Assembly: GCF_903645355.1 (NCBI RefSeq)
Contig: NZ_CAHJXR010000007.1
Span: forward strand, 124,001-188,000
Length of the DNA stretch: 64,000 nucleotides
DNA from: Schaalia sp. Marseille-Q2122
Lineage (GTDB): Bacteria; Actinomycetota; Actinomycetes; Actinomycetales; Actinomycetaceae
Reading direction: 5' to 3'
A program made the position numbers and the translations under genes. The notes beneath the pieces were generated by a model. The model ran no database searches and had not been told where the DNA came from. It saw only the letters and a list, made by a program, of their open reading frames with translations. This document shows, one piece after another, positions 34,121 through 43,654 of the stretch (position 1 is its first letter; each line of letters opens with the position of its first letter).

Positions 34121-37100
34121 ATGAGCGAAATCCAGGTCGATCTTGTCGCCCCGTCACCGGAGGCCACCCGCCTGCCATCCTTGGGACAGGCTCAGCGCGC
34201 CGTGTGCGAGGCGAGTGCGCGTGAGTCCCTCATTGTGCGCGGTGCCCCGGGCTCAGGCAAGACGACGACGCTTCTGGCTGCAGCGCAGGCGGCGTTGGAG
34301 GCGGGTGAACGAGTGGCGGTCCTCGTCCCCGATCGGGTGCGTGAAAAACTACTCGCCCCCCGCTTGCAGGCCGTGGCGCCGCATGTGGTGCGCCCCGTGC
34401 GCACGCCAGCGTCTTTTGCCTACAACGTGGTGAATCTGTGGCGGACGCGCCGGGCAGACCCTCTGGGCGACCTAGAGCTCATTACGGGCGCGCAAGAGGA
34501 CGCCGCCATCGCTGAGCTTCTCGCGCAGGGCGTGCCCGAGTGGGAGGGCGTGTTTGCTCCTGAACTGCTGGAGATGAGCATGATGCGCATGGAGGTGCGT
34601 AACCTCCTGAGCCGCGCGGATGAGCATGCCGTGAGCGCTGAAGAGTTGGATGCGTTGGGGCAGCGCTACGCCCAGCCCGCGTGGCTGGGCGGGGCCCGCC
34701 TACGTCGCGCTCTGGATCAGCGCGGCGAGGCTGATTCCGAGGTGCGTGGGACGATGCGCGCCTCACACTCGCGGATCCAGCATGTTGCGGCCGACCTTGT
34801 GCGCTGCTGGGAGGAGGCTGCCCCGGAGCGTCAGGTGAGTGAGCCTCTGCCCGTCCCTGACCTGTTGATCGTGGATGACCTGCAGGATTGCACCCCCGCG
34901 ACGCTGGCCTTGATTGAGGCCGTCCACTCGCGCGGGGCGCGCCTGCTGGCGTTTTCAGACCCCGATATTGCGGTGGCCTCCTACCGTGGTGGCTATGCGA
35001 ACGCGGATATGGTGCTTGCCGCCGCGACGGGCTGCGAGATTCGTGAGCTCGGAGAGGTCTACCGGGGGACACCGCAACTGCGAGCGGTTGTGCAGCGCGT
35101 GTGCGAGGGCATCACCCAGCAGGGCCCCATCGGGCGACGACTGGTGGGAACCGCCCCCTCGCAGGACGAGGCCACCGCCGAGCCGCCGACGGGCGATGAG
35201 GTGCGGATACACGTTGCCGAAACCCGCGCACAAATGGGTGCCCAGCTCGCACGACACCTGCGCGCACACCACCTTTACGATGGCATTCCCTGGGGAGAAC
35301 AGGTGGTCATCGTCCGCTCCGCTGCGGCCGCCGACGAGATCCGCAGGCAGCTGCGTCGCGCCCACGTGCCCATTGAGAATCAGGAGCGCGCTTTTTCTTT
35401 CACCACAGAACCCGTGACGCGTATTCTTCTGCGCCTGTTGACGGCCGCCGCAGAGCTGGGGACGGACAGCGGTGGCCTCGTGGAAGAACTCGTGTCCTCT
35501 CCACTGATTGGCGCCGACCCTGTCGATGTGCGCCGACTGTGGAGGATTCTCAACGCTGAGGGGGCCTTCAACGCCGGTACTGCCGGGCAGGATGCTCCGG
35601 CCAGTGTCGCTGAAGTCGACCTCGCAGCCCTTCTCACCCGCTACCGCGATCCCGAGCAAGCGCAACGAGACGTCACCAGCTACGAGCGCCTCAGCCGCTA
35701 CGCGCAGCTGTGTGAAAACCTCACCCGCGCCGCCCGCATGTGGCGCTTGAGCGCTCAAGCCGCACGCAAACGCCCTCGCGAGGGCCTGTGGGACCTGTGG
35801 GAAGCCGCCGGGGTTGCCCACACCTGGCAAGAAGAAGCCGTCAAAGACACTGCGGAAAGCTTCTGGTACGACACGCAACTGGACGCCATCCTCGCACTCT
35901 TCCGCGTCGCTGACGTGTGGGAACAGCGCAACCCCGCCGGAGATGCCGCCAGCTTCGCCTCCGCCATCATTGACCAGCTCCTCCCCGTCGACACCATCGT
36001 CGACACCGGCCAACGGCCAGCGGGCGTCCCAGTCCTCTCCGCAGCGCAAGCCGCAGGCGGCCAATGGCAGGTCGTGGCCATTGCAGGCGTCCAAGATGGA
36101 CTCTGGCCCAACACGGCCCTGCGCAACCACATGCTGCACGCCGACACCCTGGGCACCCTCATGCTCGGGATACGTCAGGGAGCAGACGAACTCAGCTGGG
36201 AGGAACTCACCCACGTGCGCAGCAGGCGCCGCGCGGTCAAAGACGATGAGTACCGTCTATTCGCCTGCGCAGCCTCCCGAGCCTCACGTTTCCTCCACGT
36301 AGCGGTCGTCCTCAACGAGGAAGCAGCTCCGTCAGAACTCTGCGACCGGGTCGCCCTCGCCGAGGACACAGGCACCCGAAAGGTTGAGCGAGCTGAGGAT
36401 GGCCGCCCCCTCTACCGCGTTGAAAAAACAGCGGCGCCCCTGGATTTTCATGGCCTCATGGGGGCACTGCGCTACTGGGCTGCGCAGGAGGAAAACAGTG
36501 ACGAAAAGGAAGCGGCACTGACCGCCCTCGCCCTACTTCAACGTGAGGGCATCCCCGGCGCCGACCCCGTGTACTGGGGTGGAGCAGGGGGCGTGACCTC
36601 ACATGCGCCACTCTTTGGTGCCGAAGCGATCCGCGTGTCCCCATCCTCTGTGGAAACCATGGAGAAATGCCCGCTCAAGTGGTTCTTCCGCCGGATCGGC
36701 GGAGATGCGCGCAGCGGTTTCTCCCAATCCCTGGGCACCCTCATTCACGCCATCGCTGAGGCACACCCTGCGGGCGATGCCGACACCCTGCGGGCCGCCC
36801 TCAATGAGGCCTGGCCAACCCTCGCGCGCGAACTCGAGCCCTTCGAAGAACGCGCTGAACGTGAAAAAGCGGAGGAACTCATTGAAGGACTGGTCGCCTA
36901 CCTTGCCCACCTGCCCGCCGGTCAGCAGGTGGAGACGGAATTCCGGGTGCGAGCCGACATGGGCGACTACATCATTAGCGGCTCCATTGACCGCCTCGAG
37001 TCGGGCGAGCACGGCGTGCGCGTGGTGGACTTTAAAACCGGTCGGGAAAAGAGCGCACAGGAAGCCGAAGAGGACCCCCAGCTCGCCACCTACCAGGTAG

Positions 37101-37378
37101 CTCTGGACGCCCTGGGATACACGGTTGAGGGCGCACAATTGCAATACTTGCGCGTTCCCGACGGCAAGCGCCCACCCGTGCCTCGCCATATTCGAGGGGC
37201 TCGCACGCAGGCGGCCTTCTCAGATGAGAAGCTCGCCGACCAGCGTCGGCATCTGCAAGAACTTGTCACCCACATGAGGGGGCCGACCTTTGCCAGCGTG
37301 ACCTCCAGCGAGTGCGAACGCTGCGTCTTCGTGGCAAGCTGCCCGGCCCAGGGCGGAGCAGAACGGGTGGTGAACTAA
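34121..37378 (+). CDS. adnA: AdnA-like helicase-nuclease subunit (UvrD-fold plus PD-(D/E)XK nuclease)
   Basis: 1085 residues. Walker A GAPGSGKT is at 41-48. Walker B is the variant VDDLQD, so motor activity may be weaker than in its partner. The C-terminal nuclease is recognisable by SIDRLESG and VVDFKTGRE near residue 960-975. Cys residues in EKCPLKWFF and in SECERCVFVASC, spaced as in AddB/AdnA, would hold a 4Fe-4S cluster clasping the nuclease domain. The stop overlaps the next gene (TAATG). Order and domains fit AdnA, the first gene of the mycobacterial AdnAB heterodimer that resects double-strand breaks for recombination. Confidence 0.87.
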   Translation: MSEIQVDLVAPSPEATRLPSLGQAQRAVCEASARESLIVRGAPGSGKTTTLLAAAQAALEAGERVAVLVPDRVREKLLAPRLQAVAPHVVRPVRTPASFAYNVVNLWRTRRADPLGDLELITGAQEDAAIAELLAQGVPEWEGVFAPELLEMSMMRMEVRNLLSRADEHAVSAEELDALGQRYAQPAWLGGARLRRALDQRGEADSEVRGTMRASHSRIQHVAADLVRCWEEAAPERQVSEPLPVPDLLIVDDLQDCTPATLALIEAVHSRGARLLAFSDPDIAVASYRGGYANADMVLAAATGCEIRELGEVYRGTPQLRAVVQRVCEGITQQGPIGRRLVGTAPSQDEATAEPPTGDEVRIHVAETRAQMGAQLARHLRAHHLYDGIPWGEQVVIVRSAAAADEIRRQLRRAHVPIENQERAFSFTTEPVTRILLRLLTAAAELGTDSGGLVEELVSSPLIGADPVDVRRLWRILNAEGAFNAGTAGQDAPASVAEVDLAALLTRYRDPEQAQRDVTSYERLSRYAQLCENLTRAARMWRLSAQAARKRPREGLWDLWEAAGVAHTWQEEAVKDTAESFWYDTQLDAILALFRVADVWEQRNPAGDAASFASAIIDQLLPVDTIVDTGQRPAGVPVLSAAQAAGGQWQVVAIAGVQDGLWPNTALRNHMLHADTLGTLMLGIRQGADELSWEELTHVRSRRRAVKDDEYRLFACAASRASRFLHVAVVLNEEAAPSELCDRVALAEDTGTRKVERAEDGRPLYRVEKTAAPLDFHGLMGALRYWAAQEENSDEKEAALTALALLQREGIPGADPVYWGGAGGVTSHAPLFGAEAIRVSPSSVETMEKCPLKWFFRRIGGDARSGFSQSLGTLIHAIAEAHPAGDADTLRAALNEAWPTLARELEPFEERAEREKAEELIEGLVAYLAHLPAGQQVETEFRVRADMGDYIISGSIDRLESGEHGVRVVDFKTGREKSAQEAEEDPQLATYQVALDALGYTVEGAQLQYLRVPDGKRPPVPRHIRGARTQAAFSDEKLADQRRHLQELVTHMRGPTFASVTSSECERCVFVASCPAQGGAERVVN

Positions 37379-40300
37379 TGACTGAGGAAAAGAGTCAGAC
37401 AATGACCGAAGACGCAGTGTGGGCGGGGGATCCAGCCTTTACCGCCGAAGTCATCCAACGCTGCGTTGACCCCACGAAAGCACCCACGCCCGAGCAAAAA
37501 GCTGTCATTGAAGCACCGCTGCGGCCCACGCTCGTCGTTGCTGGTGCTGGCGCGGGCAAGACAGAGACGATGTCGATGCGCGTGCTCTGGCTCGTTGCCA
37601 ACCAGGGTATTGATCCCGAGAGGATCCTTGGCCTGACCTTCACCCGCAAGGCGGCCGGTGAACTCTCCGAGCGTCTGCGCGCTCGACTGGCAACACTGGC
37701 CCGCACTATTCCCGCACTCGAAGAGGCGGGGGATCCTCAGTGTTCGACCTATAACGCTTTTGCTCAGCGGATCGTCCTTGAGCACGGGTGGCGCATTGGT
37801 TTTTCAACGGACACGCGCCTCATGGGCGAGGCTGCCTCCGTCCAGATGATGTCTGAGATCGTCCGCGAGTGGACGGGGGAGGAACTACCTAGCGGCGTGT
37901 CGATTGCTAGCACGGTCTCGACCGCGCTGAGCTTGGCGCAAAACCTTGCTGAGCACGGCTACACCGTTGACAGCGTGTCGGACTCTTTTGATGCGCTGGC
38001 CGAGCATATTGAGCAGATGGGTGCGCCTGCGAAGCCTCAAGGGGACATCGCCGCCGGAGCGAGGGCCGCTGTTGAAGCCCTGGGGCGGCGCAGTATCTAC
38101 CTCAAACTCATCGCCGCCTTCCAAGAACGCAAACGACGCGAGGGCGTCATTGACTACGCGGACCAGATCGCTGTGGCAACCCGCCTGGTCACGGAGTGCC
38201 CCGACGTGGTCGAGGTAATCCGCTCTGAGTTCGATGCGGTGCTCCTTGATGAGTTCCAGGACACCTCCGTCATTCAGATGACGCTGTTTTCTGCACTTTT
38301 TGGCACGCGCGCCGGTCAGAGCCTGGCATTGACGGCCGTGGGCGACCCGAATCAGGCAATCTACGGTTGGCGCGGGGCCTCGGCCGCCTCGCTGGAAGGA
38401 TTCCTGGACGCCTTCGATCCCCTAGATGAGGGGCAGAGTGGCGCCCCAGAGCAGTGTCACGACCCCGGGCAGACCCTCACTTTGTCGACGGCGTGGCGCA
38501 ATGACCACCAGATCCTCACCGTCGCCAATGCCTTGGCTGAGCCCCTGCGTTCTCATTCCGTCAAGGCAAAGTCTCCGATTCTGTCCGCACGCCCTGGCGC
38601 AGGGCGAGGCGAGGTGCGCTTCCACTACACGCCAACGCGTGAGGAGCAAGCCGCAGCTATTGCTGAGGAAATTGCCCAGCGCTACCGGGCAGGCAAGGCT
38701 TCGGGCAAGACGCCCACAGCTGCGGTACTCTGCGCCCGGCGCAAGGACTTTGATCTCTACGAACAAGCCTTGAGGGAGCGGGATATTCCCACGCAGGTGA
38801 TCGGGGCAGGCGGGCTTTTAAATCAGCCGATTGTCAGGGACTTGAGGGCGGTGCTCGAAGTTGCCAGCGACATTGAGGCCACCCCACAGTTGCTACGCCT
38901 CCTAACTGGCCTGCGTTTAGGTAGTGCTGACCTATTCTGCCTGTGGGAATGGGCCCAGCACCTGGCGCGTTCCCACCCGCAGGACCACCACCCGCAGGCC
39001 TTCCTCCTTGAAGCGGTGGATTCTCCTCCTGAAGTGGGGTGGGGTCCCGCAGCGGGGGCTGGCCCTGAAGAGGGGGCTGGTCTTGACGAGAGGTCTGGCC
39101 CTGGGCAGGGCGGACCGCGCTTCACGCAGGCCGCCCACCAGAGGGTCAGCCTGTTGGGTAGGCGCCTGCGCGCCATCCGCGCCTATGGGGCGCGCGGCGT
39201 CGTTGAGCAGGTCGAACGTGCTATCTCCGTCATGGGCCTCATTGAAGAATGCCTGGCTGATCCTCAGGATTCGCGGGGGCGCGTCGCCCTTGATGCCTTC
39301 GTGGATATTGCTGCCACCTACGAGCGCGACACGGATGGTGCTGACCTGCCAGGCTTCCTCACCTGGCTGACCCTGGCAGAGACGGAGGAACGCGGCCTGC
39401 CCCTGCCTGCGGGCGAGCCCGACCCTCAGGCCGTGCAGATTATGACGGTTCACGCCTCCAAAGGCCTGGAGTGGGACATTGTGGCCGTGGTGGGCATGGG
39501 GGATGGGGCCTTCCCGCGACATGGTTCCACCAGCACGCTGCGCCCCCTTGTCGCCAAGGAACACCACTACGAGGCCGCGCCGGAGGGGATCTGGAGGTCT
39601 AGGGGCTGGCAGACCGCAGTGGGGGAGTTACCCTACGATCTGCGAGGCGACCGCGCGGAACTGCCCGCTTTCGACGACCCTGAGGGGTGGATTGGTGGCA
39701 CCAGTACGAACCCCGAGACAGGACGGGAAGTAAAGCAGACCTTCCCCAAGTGGTTGACGAGTATCTACGAGCCCGAGGTCGGGCGCTACCTGGAGCGTGA
39801 GCAGCGCCGACTGGCCTATGTGGCCGTCACCCGAGCCCGTTCTACGCTGTTGATGAGCGGTGACTGGCATGATGGGCTGGCCAAGGGCCGCTACCCGTCG
39901 ATCTACCTGCACGAGGCCCTCGCCACCCTCCATCTGTTGGCCTCGCAGGCTGTAGAGGGGGACGAGCAGGCGCGCGGGCGACTGGGGTGCGCGGCAGAAC
40001 CTCGCTACCTGGAGACTGAGGCTTTCGCTCGCGCCGCGGGCGCATGGGAGGCACTGCTGGAGGATTTCCGCCGGGCTGACGAGATTGTTGAGGCCCTCGG
40101 CCAGGAACGTGAAGTTGCCGGTGAAGAAAACCCTGATCATGTGGAGTTTCCTCCGCCTGCGGGAGAGGCTCTGACACTGGTTGAGGCCGCCGCCGAAGCG
40201 GTGCTCGCCCGTTCCCAGGAGATGCGTGGAGATCGAGATGTCCTTGACGCTCTTGCTCCCATGAGCTCCCATGACCTTATTCGTGACGCGATTGCGTTGA

Positions 40301-40992
40301 TTGAGGAGGAGCGGATCCGACGCGAACCAAAGAATTTCACGGTGACGCTCGGACGCCTGCGGGCAACGGCTGTGTCCTCCCTGCTGGAGGATGAACGCGC
40401 TTTTGCTTTGTCCTTGCGTCGGCCACTGCCTGTGCGGCCCTCCTCAAGTGCGACCCTGGGGACCTTGATTCACGCCTGGGCTGAACGCCAATTGCGGCAA
40501 AACAGCGGCGAGCTCTGGATGGAGCCCGTTGAGGGTGTGGAGATGCTCTCCGCTCGGGATGCAGAGCGCTTAGCGCGCATGCAAGAGAATTTCATGGGGA
40601 TGAATATGCCAGGTGTTCCGGTGGCGGTGGAAGAGTCTTTCGCGGTTGGTATTGCGGGGGTGACGGTCCAGGGGCGTATTGACGCGGTCTTTGCGGCGCC
40701 TGATGGGCGCAGCATCGTTGTGGATTGGAAGAGTGGCCGCGTACCGACCAGTCGAGATACGGAGAAATTGCGATACTTCCTCAACCAGTTGCGTCTGTAC
40801 CAGCAGGCGTGGGCACTGCACTCCGGCCAACCCGTTGACAGCGTTGACGCTCAGCTGGTGTTCCTGGAGCACAATCGTGTCCTCACTTTGGCGGAGATTA
40901 CTCAGATGCTGTCGGCCAGCGGCGCGTCAGGGGCAGGTAGGCCTCTTGACGAGGCCCTCGCCCTTGTTCTTTCCGATGAGGACGAGAGGTAG
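37378..40992 (+). CDS. adnB: AdnB-like helicase-nuclease subunit (UvrD-fold plus nuclease)
   Basis: 1204 residues from the ATG overlapping the adnA stop; an in-frame ATG at 37402 is an alternative. All superfamily 1 motifs are orthodox: Walker A AGAGAGKT, TFTRKAAGELSERL, DEFQDTS, GDPNQAIYGWRGAS, VHASKGLEWD and YVAVTRAR. This is the stronger motor of the pair. The C-terminal nuclease shows GRIDAVF and VVDWKSGR. A Gly/Pro/Glu-rich low-complexity insertion (about residues 553-578, repeated GAGPEEGAG-like units) interrupts the helicase 2B region and is probably a flexible linker. With AdnA it should form the double-strand-break resection complex. Confidence 0.9.
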   Translation: MTEEKSQTMTEDAVWAGDPAFTAEVIQRCVDPTKAPTPEQKAVIEAPLRPTLVVAGAGAGKTETMSMRVLWLVANQGIDPERILGLTFTRKAAGELSERLRARLATLARTIPALEEAGDPQCSTYNAFAQRIVLEHGWRIGFSTDTRLMGEAASVQMMSEIVREWTGEELPSGVSIASTVSTALSLAQNLAEHGYTVDSVSDSFDALAEHIEQMGAPAKPQGDIAAGARAAVEALGRRSIYLKLIAAFQERKRREGVIDYADQIAVATRLVTECPDVVEVIRSEFDAVLLDEFQDTSVIQMTLFSALFGTRAGQSLALTAVGDPNQAIYGWRGASAASLEGFLDAFDPLDEGQSGAPEQCHDPGQTLTLSTAWRNDHQILTVANALAEPLRSHSVKAKSPILSARPGAGRGEVRFHYTPTREEQAAAIAEEIAQRYRAGKASGKTPTAAVLCARRKDFDLYEQALRERDIPTQVIGAGGLLNQPIVRDLRAVLEVASDIEATPQLLRLLTGLRLGSADLFCLWEWAQHLARSHPQDHHPQAFLLEAVDSPPEVGWGPAAGAGPEEGAGLDERSGPGQGGPRFTQAAHQRVSLLGRRLRAIRAYGARGVVEQVERAISVMGLIEECLADPQDSRGRVALDAFVDIAATYERDTDGADLPGFLTWLTLAETEERGLPLPAGEPDPQAVQIMTVHASKGLEWDIVAVVGMGDGAFPRHGSTSTLRPLVAKEHHYEAAPEGIWRSRGWQTAVGELPYDLRGDRAELPAFDDPEGWIGGTSTNPETGREVKQTFPKWLTSIYEPEVGRYLEREQRRLAYVAVTRARSTLLMSGDWHDGLAKGRYPSIYLHEALATLHLLASQAVEGDEQARGRLGCAAEPRYLETEAFARAAGAWEALLEDFRRADEIVEALGQEREVAGEENPDHVEFPPPAGEALTLVEAAAEAVLARSQEMRGDRDVLDALAPMSSHDLIRDAIALIEEERIRREPKNFTVTLGRLRATAVSSLLEDERAFALSLRRPLPVRPSSSATLGTLIHAWAERQLRQNSGELWMEPVEGVEMLSARDAERLARMQENFMGMNMPGVPVAVEESFAVGIAGVTVQGRIDAVFAAPDGRSIVVDWKSGRVPTSRDTEKLRYFLNQLRLYQQAWALHSGQPVDSVDAQLVFLEHNRVLTLAEITQMLSASGASGAGRPLDEALALVLSDEDER

Positions 40993-41095
40993 GGGATCCC
41001 CCAGAAAATAGGTGCAGGCGCAGTCAATGGACCTGCCACGAGCGCAGTTACGGGACCCGCAACGCACACAGGCGCGGCGGGGCGCGGCGGCCGGG

Positions 41096-42274
41096 CTAGC
41101 GTTCTTGCTGGGTGGGTAAGACGATGGTCTCGACCTCGTCCTCGTCATCCTGGGTGAGTTCGCCCAGCGAGGCCGCGACTGTCGGAGGACCATCCTCGTC
41201 CTCACCATCCTTGCCCGCAACATCGTCCGCGCCCGCATCCTCCCGGCTGTGCGCCGAGGGCGTGGGGGCAGTGTGCGCAGCGGGGCCGTTGAGCCCCCAT
41301 ACCGCGTAGGCTTCCTCAGCGGGAGTATCCACGGACAAGGGCGCGGCCACCAGCGGCTCATCCTCGAGGTCCTCGGAGAGTTCACGGATCATCTCACGCG
41401 CCTGCTCCACAATCTCCGCATCCTCAGCGTGAACGCCGTGGAGGAGCCAGCGCACTAGGGAAAGCTCGGAGATCAGCTGAGCGCGCGTCTCCAGATGGAC
41501 GTCCACAGCGCTGCGGGTCATGGCGTAGGCCTCGCGGAAACGCAGCATGAACTCGTCACTGCCCTGGGCAAGTACCCACGCAATATCAGTGGCAGGATCA
41601 CCCACGTGAGCGGAGGAGAAACCCGAGAGCGCGCTCACCGCACCCTCGTGGACGCACACCGAGGTGCACTGCAGGTCCCCGTGGATGGGGGCGGTGGCAA
41701 AACGCCACATAGCAACGTCTTCGAGAGCTCCTTCCCAACGGTTCCACAGGTTAGCGGGGATGACGGTGTGGGAGGCGGCCTCGTCAAGCAGGGCGAGGTG
41801 GCGTTGGCGGCATTCGGCGGCCGTGTAGGTGGGCAGGTCCACGCCCGTGTAGATCCCGGTAGGCAGGTTGTGCAGGTGGGCGAGAGCGCGAGCGAGGGAT
41901 GCGGGCAGGACGTGGGGGTCGGCGAAGTCCTCGTCGGTCATGAAGCGTCCGCCCAGGTCATTGTGGACCATGACGCGGGAGCCGTCGCTGGTGCGGGCAA
42001 AACCGGCTGGGCGGGGGACACGGAAGGGGATCATGCCCGCTTCCTGAGCTTGGGAGAGACGTGAGAGGACGCTGACCTGGGATTCCATGTCGAGGCCGCC
42101 GACAGTGTCGTGGGGGCAGGTGACCATCCAGCGGTTCCCGGCGATGTCAATGATGCCGGTGACGGAGACCAGCTCGTCACTGTACTGGGGTGGGCGCAGG
42201 CCTGCGACGTTGAGGCCGGGGACGGCTGCGGTGGCCAGTGCGGCCAATTCAAGGGGTGTTTTTGCGCGGCTCAC
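41096..42274 (-). CDS. Aminoglycoside phosphotransferase (APH)-fold protein with altered active site
   Basis: 392 residues. The APH/choline kinase fold is evident: an N-lobe with VTGIIDIAGNRWMVTCP, LARALAHLHNLPTG, then the catalytic-loop region IHGDLQCTSVCV and GDPATDIAWVLA. In active APH kinases the loop reads HGDxxxxN and is followed by a D-F/W metal site. Here the Asn position is Ser and the second motif reads LSGFSSAHVGDPA, without the Asp. The catalytic Asp of HGD is kept. The protein may be a pseudokinase or a divergent enzyme. The last 90 residues are acidic and look disordered. It converges with adnB; similar genes accompany adnB in related genera as far as I recall. Confidence 0.75.
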   Translation of the reverse strand: MSRAKTPLELAALATAAVPGLNVAGLRPPQYSDELVSVTGIIDIAGNRWMVTCPHDTVGGLDMESQVSVLSRLSQAQEAGMIPFRVPRPAGFARTSDGSRVMVHNDLGGRFMTDEDFADPHVLPASLARALAHLHNLPTGIYTGVDLPTYTAAECRQRHLALLDEAASHTVIPANLWNRWEGALEDVAMWRFATAPIHGDLQCTSVCVHEGAVSALSGFSSAHVGDPATDIAWVLAQGSDEFMLRFREAYAMTRSAVDVHLETRAQLISELSLVRWLLHGVHAEDAEIVEQAREMIRELSEDLEDEPLVAAPLSVDTPAEEAYAVWGLNGPAAHTAPTPSAHSREDAGADDVAGKDGEDEDGPPTVAASLGELTQDDEDEVETIVLPTQQER

Positions 42275-42356
42275 CCTTCAAAGGTAGCGGCATCAGGGGC
42301 TTTGGCGCCGGAGAAAACGCCCGGGGTGAGTGAGTTGAAGGTGCGGAGCGCAAAAG

Positions 42357-42365
42357 TTATCCACA
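42357..42365 (+). promoter_or_regulatory. Consensus DnaA box upstream of the Tad operon
   Basis: TTATCCACA, the strict DnaA-box consensus, lies 92 bases upstream of the tadA start in a spacer between divergent genes. It is a single copy; no cluster or AT-rich unwinding element is nearby, so this is not an origin. Confidence 0.45.
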
Positions 42366-42448
42366 GATTTTCCCAATGACGCAAAAAGCGCGAAAAAACT
42401 CGTTAGTCTGCCTAGCAGGCTGAAAAATAAACCTTCATGGAGGGGTGG

Positions 42449-43654
42449 ATGAAAGACTACGACACTCAGCTGCAGTGGGTCCGCGACGAGGTCACGGCAC
42501 GCGCCATTGACCCCTACGCCCACAGGGATGTCGTGACCCGCATCATTCAAGATGCCCTCGACCGCTCCGGTGACCTCTACGTCGGCTCCGATCGTGAGGA
42601 ACTCATTGCCAAGATGCTGGCAGATGTCGTCGGCGTGGGGCCACTCCAGCCCTACCTTGACGACCCGGAGATTGAGGAAATCTGGATCAACGAGCCGACC
42701 CGTGTCTTCGTCGCCCGCGGCGGCTCCCCCGAATTGACACCCCTCATCCTGGGTGAGCAGCAGGTACGCGACCTCGTTGAACGCATGCTCCACCATTCCG
42801 GCCGTCGCCTGGACCTCTCCCAACCCTTCGTTGATGCCATGCTGCGCGGCGGTGAACGCCTCCACGTCGTCATCCCACCGGTCGCCGGGCGCCACTGGTC
42901 AGTCAATATCCGCAAGCACGTCCAAAACTCCCGAAGCCTTCAAGACCTCGTGGCCGTAGGCATGGTGCCCCCGCAGGTGGGACGTTTCCTAGCTGCAGCG
43001 GTGAGCGCGGGGCTCTCCATCCTCGTCTCGGGCGCAACGCAGGCGGGCAAGACAACGCTCCTGCGCGCCCTCACTGGCGCTATTCCTCGGAGCCGTCGGG
43101 TCATCACGTGCGAGGAAGTCTTTGAGCTCCACCTGCCTAACCGTGATTGTGTGGCGCTCCAAACCCGTCCGGGCAATGTGGAAGGCCGGGGCGAGGTGAC
43201 CCTACGTGACCTCGTGCGCGAGACCATGCGTATGCGCCCTGAAGTCCTCATCGTCGGGGAGGTGCGTGGCGCTGAAGCCCTTGACCTTCTCCTTGCCCTC
43301 AATGCGGGTGTACCCGGCATGGGCACCATTCACGCCAACTCCGCGCGCGAGGCCCTCGTCAAACTCTCCATGCTGCCCCTTCTGGCGGGCGAGAATGTCA
43401 CCTCCCACTTCGTGATTCCCACCGTGGCTCGTTCAGTGGACCTGGTCCTGCACGTTCATCGTGACCGCAGCGGGCGGCGCTACTTGCGTGAGGTCCTCTC
43501 CATCCCCGGTCGCGTCGAGGGCGAACGCATTGAGGCAGCAGAGGTGTGGAACTGGGATGGGCATGATCTGCGACGTGGCCCTGGCGGAAGTGAATGGCAC
43601 GACCGTTTTCAGCAGGCCGGGTTTGAGCTCGGCGCGCTCCTGGGAGGTGAGTAG
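42449..43654 (+). CDS. tadA: Tad/Flp pilus assembly ATPase (TadA/CpaF family)
   Basis: About 401 residues from ATG 42449, which follows GGAGGGGTGG; the ATG at 42437 lacks a ribosome site. Secretion ATPase of the type II/IV superfamily: Walker A GATQAGKTT, Asp-box region ITCEEVFELHL, Walker B-type LIVGEVRGAEALDLL and His-box GMGTIHANSAREAL. It powers assembly of a Tad (tight adherence) pilus and acts as a cytosolic hexamer at the membrane. First gene of a seven-gene cluster. Many actinobacterial Tad loci begin with a septum-site-determining-like (Ssd) gene, which is not present here. Confidence 0.93.
   Translation: MKDYDTQLQWVRDEVTARAIDPYAHRDVVTRIIQDALDRSGDLYVGSDREELIAKMLADVVGVGPLQPYLDDPEIEEIWINEPTRVFVARGGSPELTPLILGEQQVRDLVERMLHHSGRRLDLSQPFVDAMLRGGERLHVVIPPVAGRHWSVNIRKHVQNSRSLQDLVAVGMVPPQVGRFLAAAVSAGLSILVSGATQAGKTTLLRALTGAIPRSRRVITCEEVFELHLPNRDCVALQTRPGNVEGRGEVTLRDLVRETMRMRPEVLIVGEVRGAEALDLLLALNAGVPGMGTIHANSAREALVKLSMLPLLAGENVTSHFVIPTVARSVDLVLHVHRDRSGRRYLREVLSIPGRVEGERIEAAEVWNWDGHDLRRGPGGSEWHDRFQQAGFELGALLGGE

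Noticed and set aside
39036-39115. Gly/Pro/Glu-rich insertion in adnB as a frameshift or foreign insertion
   Set aside because: The frame is continuous and conserved motifs resume in order on both sides, so a flexible linker is the simpler reading.
42300-42440. Replication origin because of a DnaA box
   Set aside because: Only one consensus box, no dnaA/dnaN genes and no AT-rich unwinding region.
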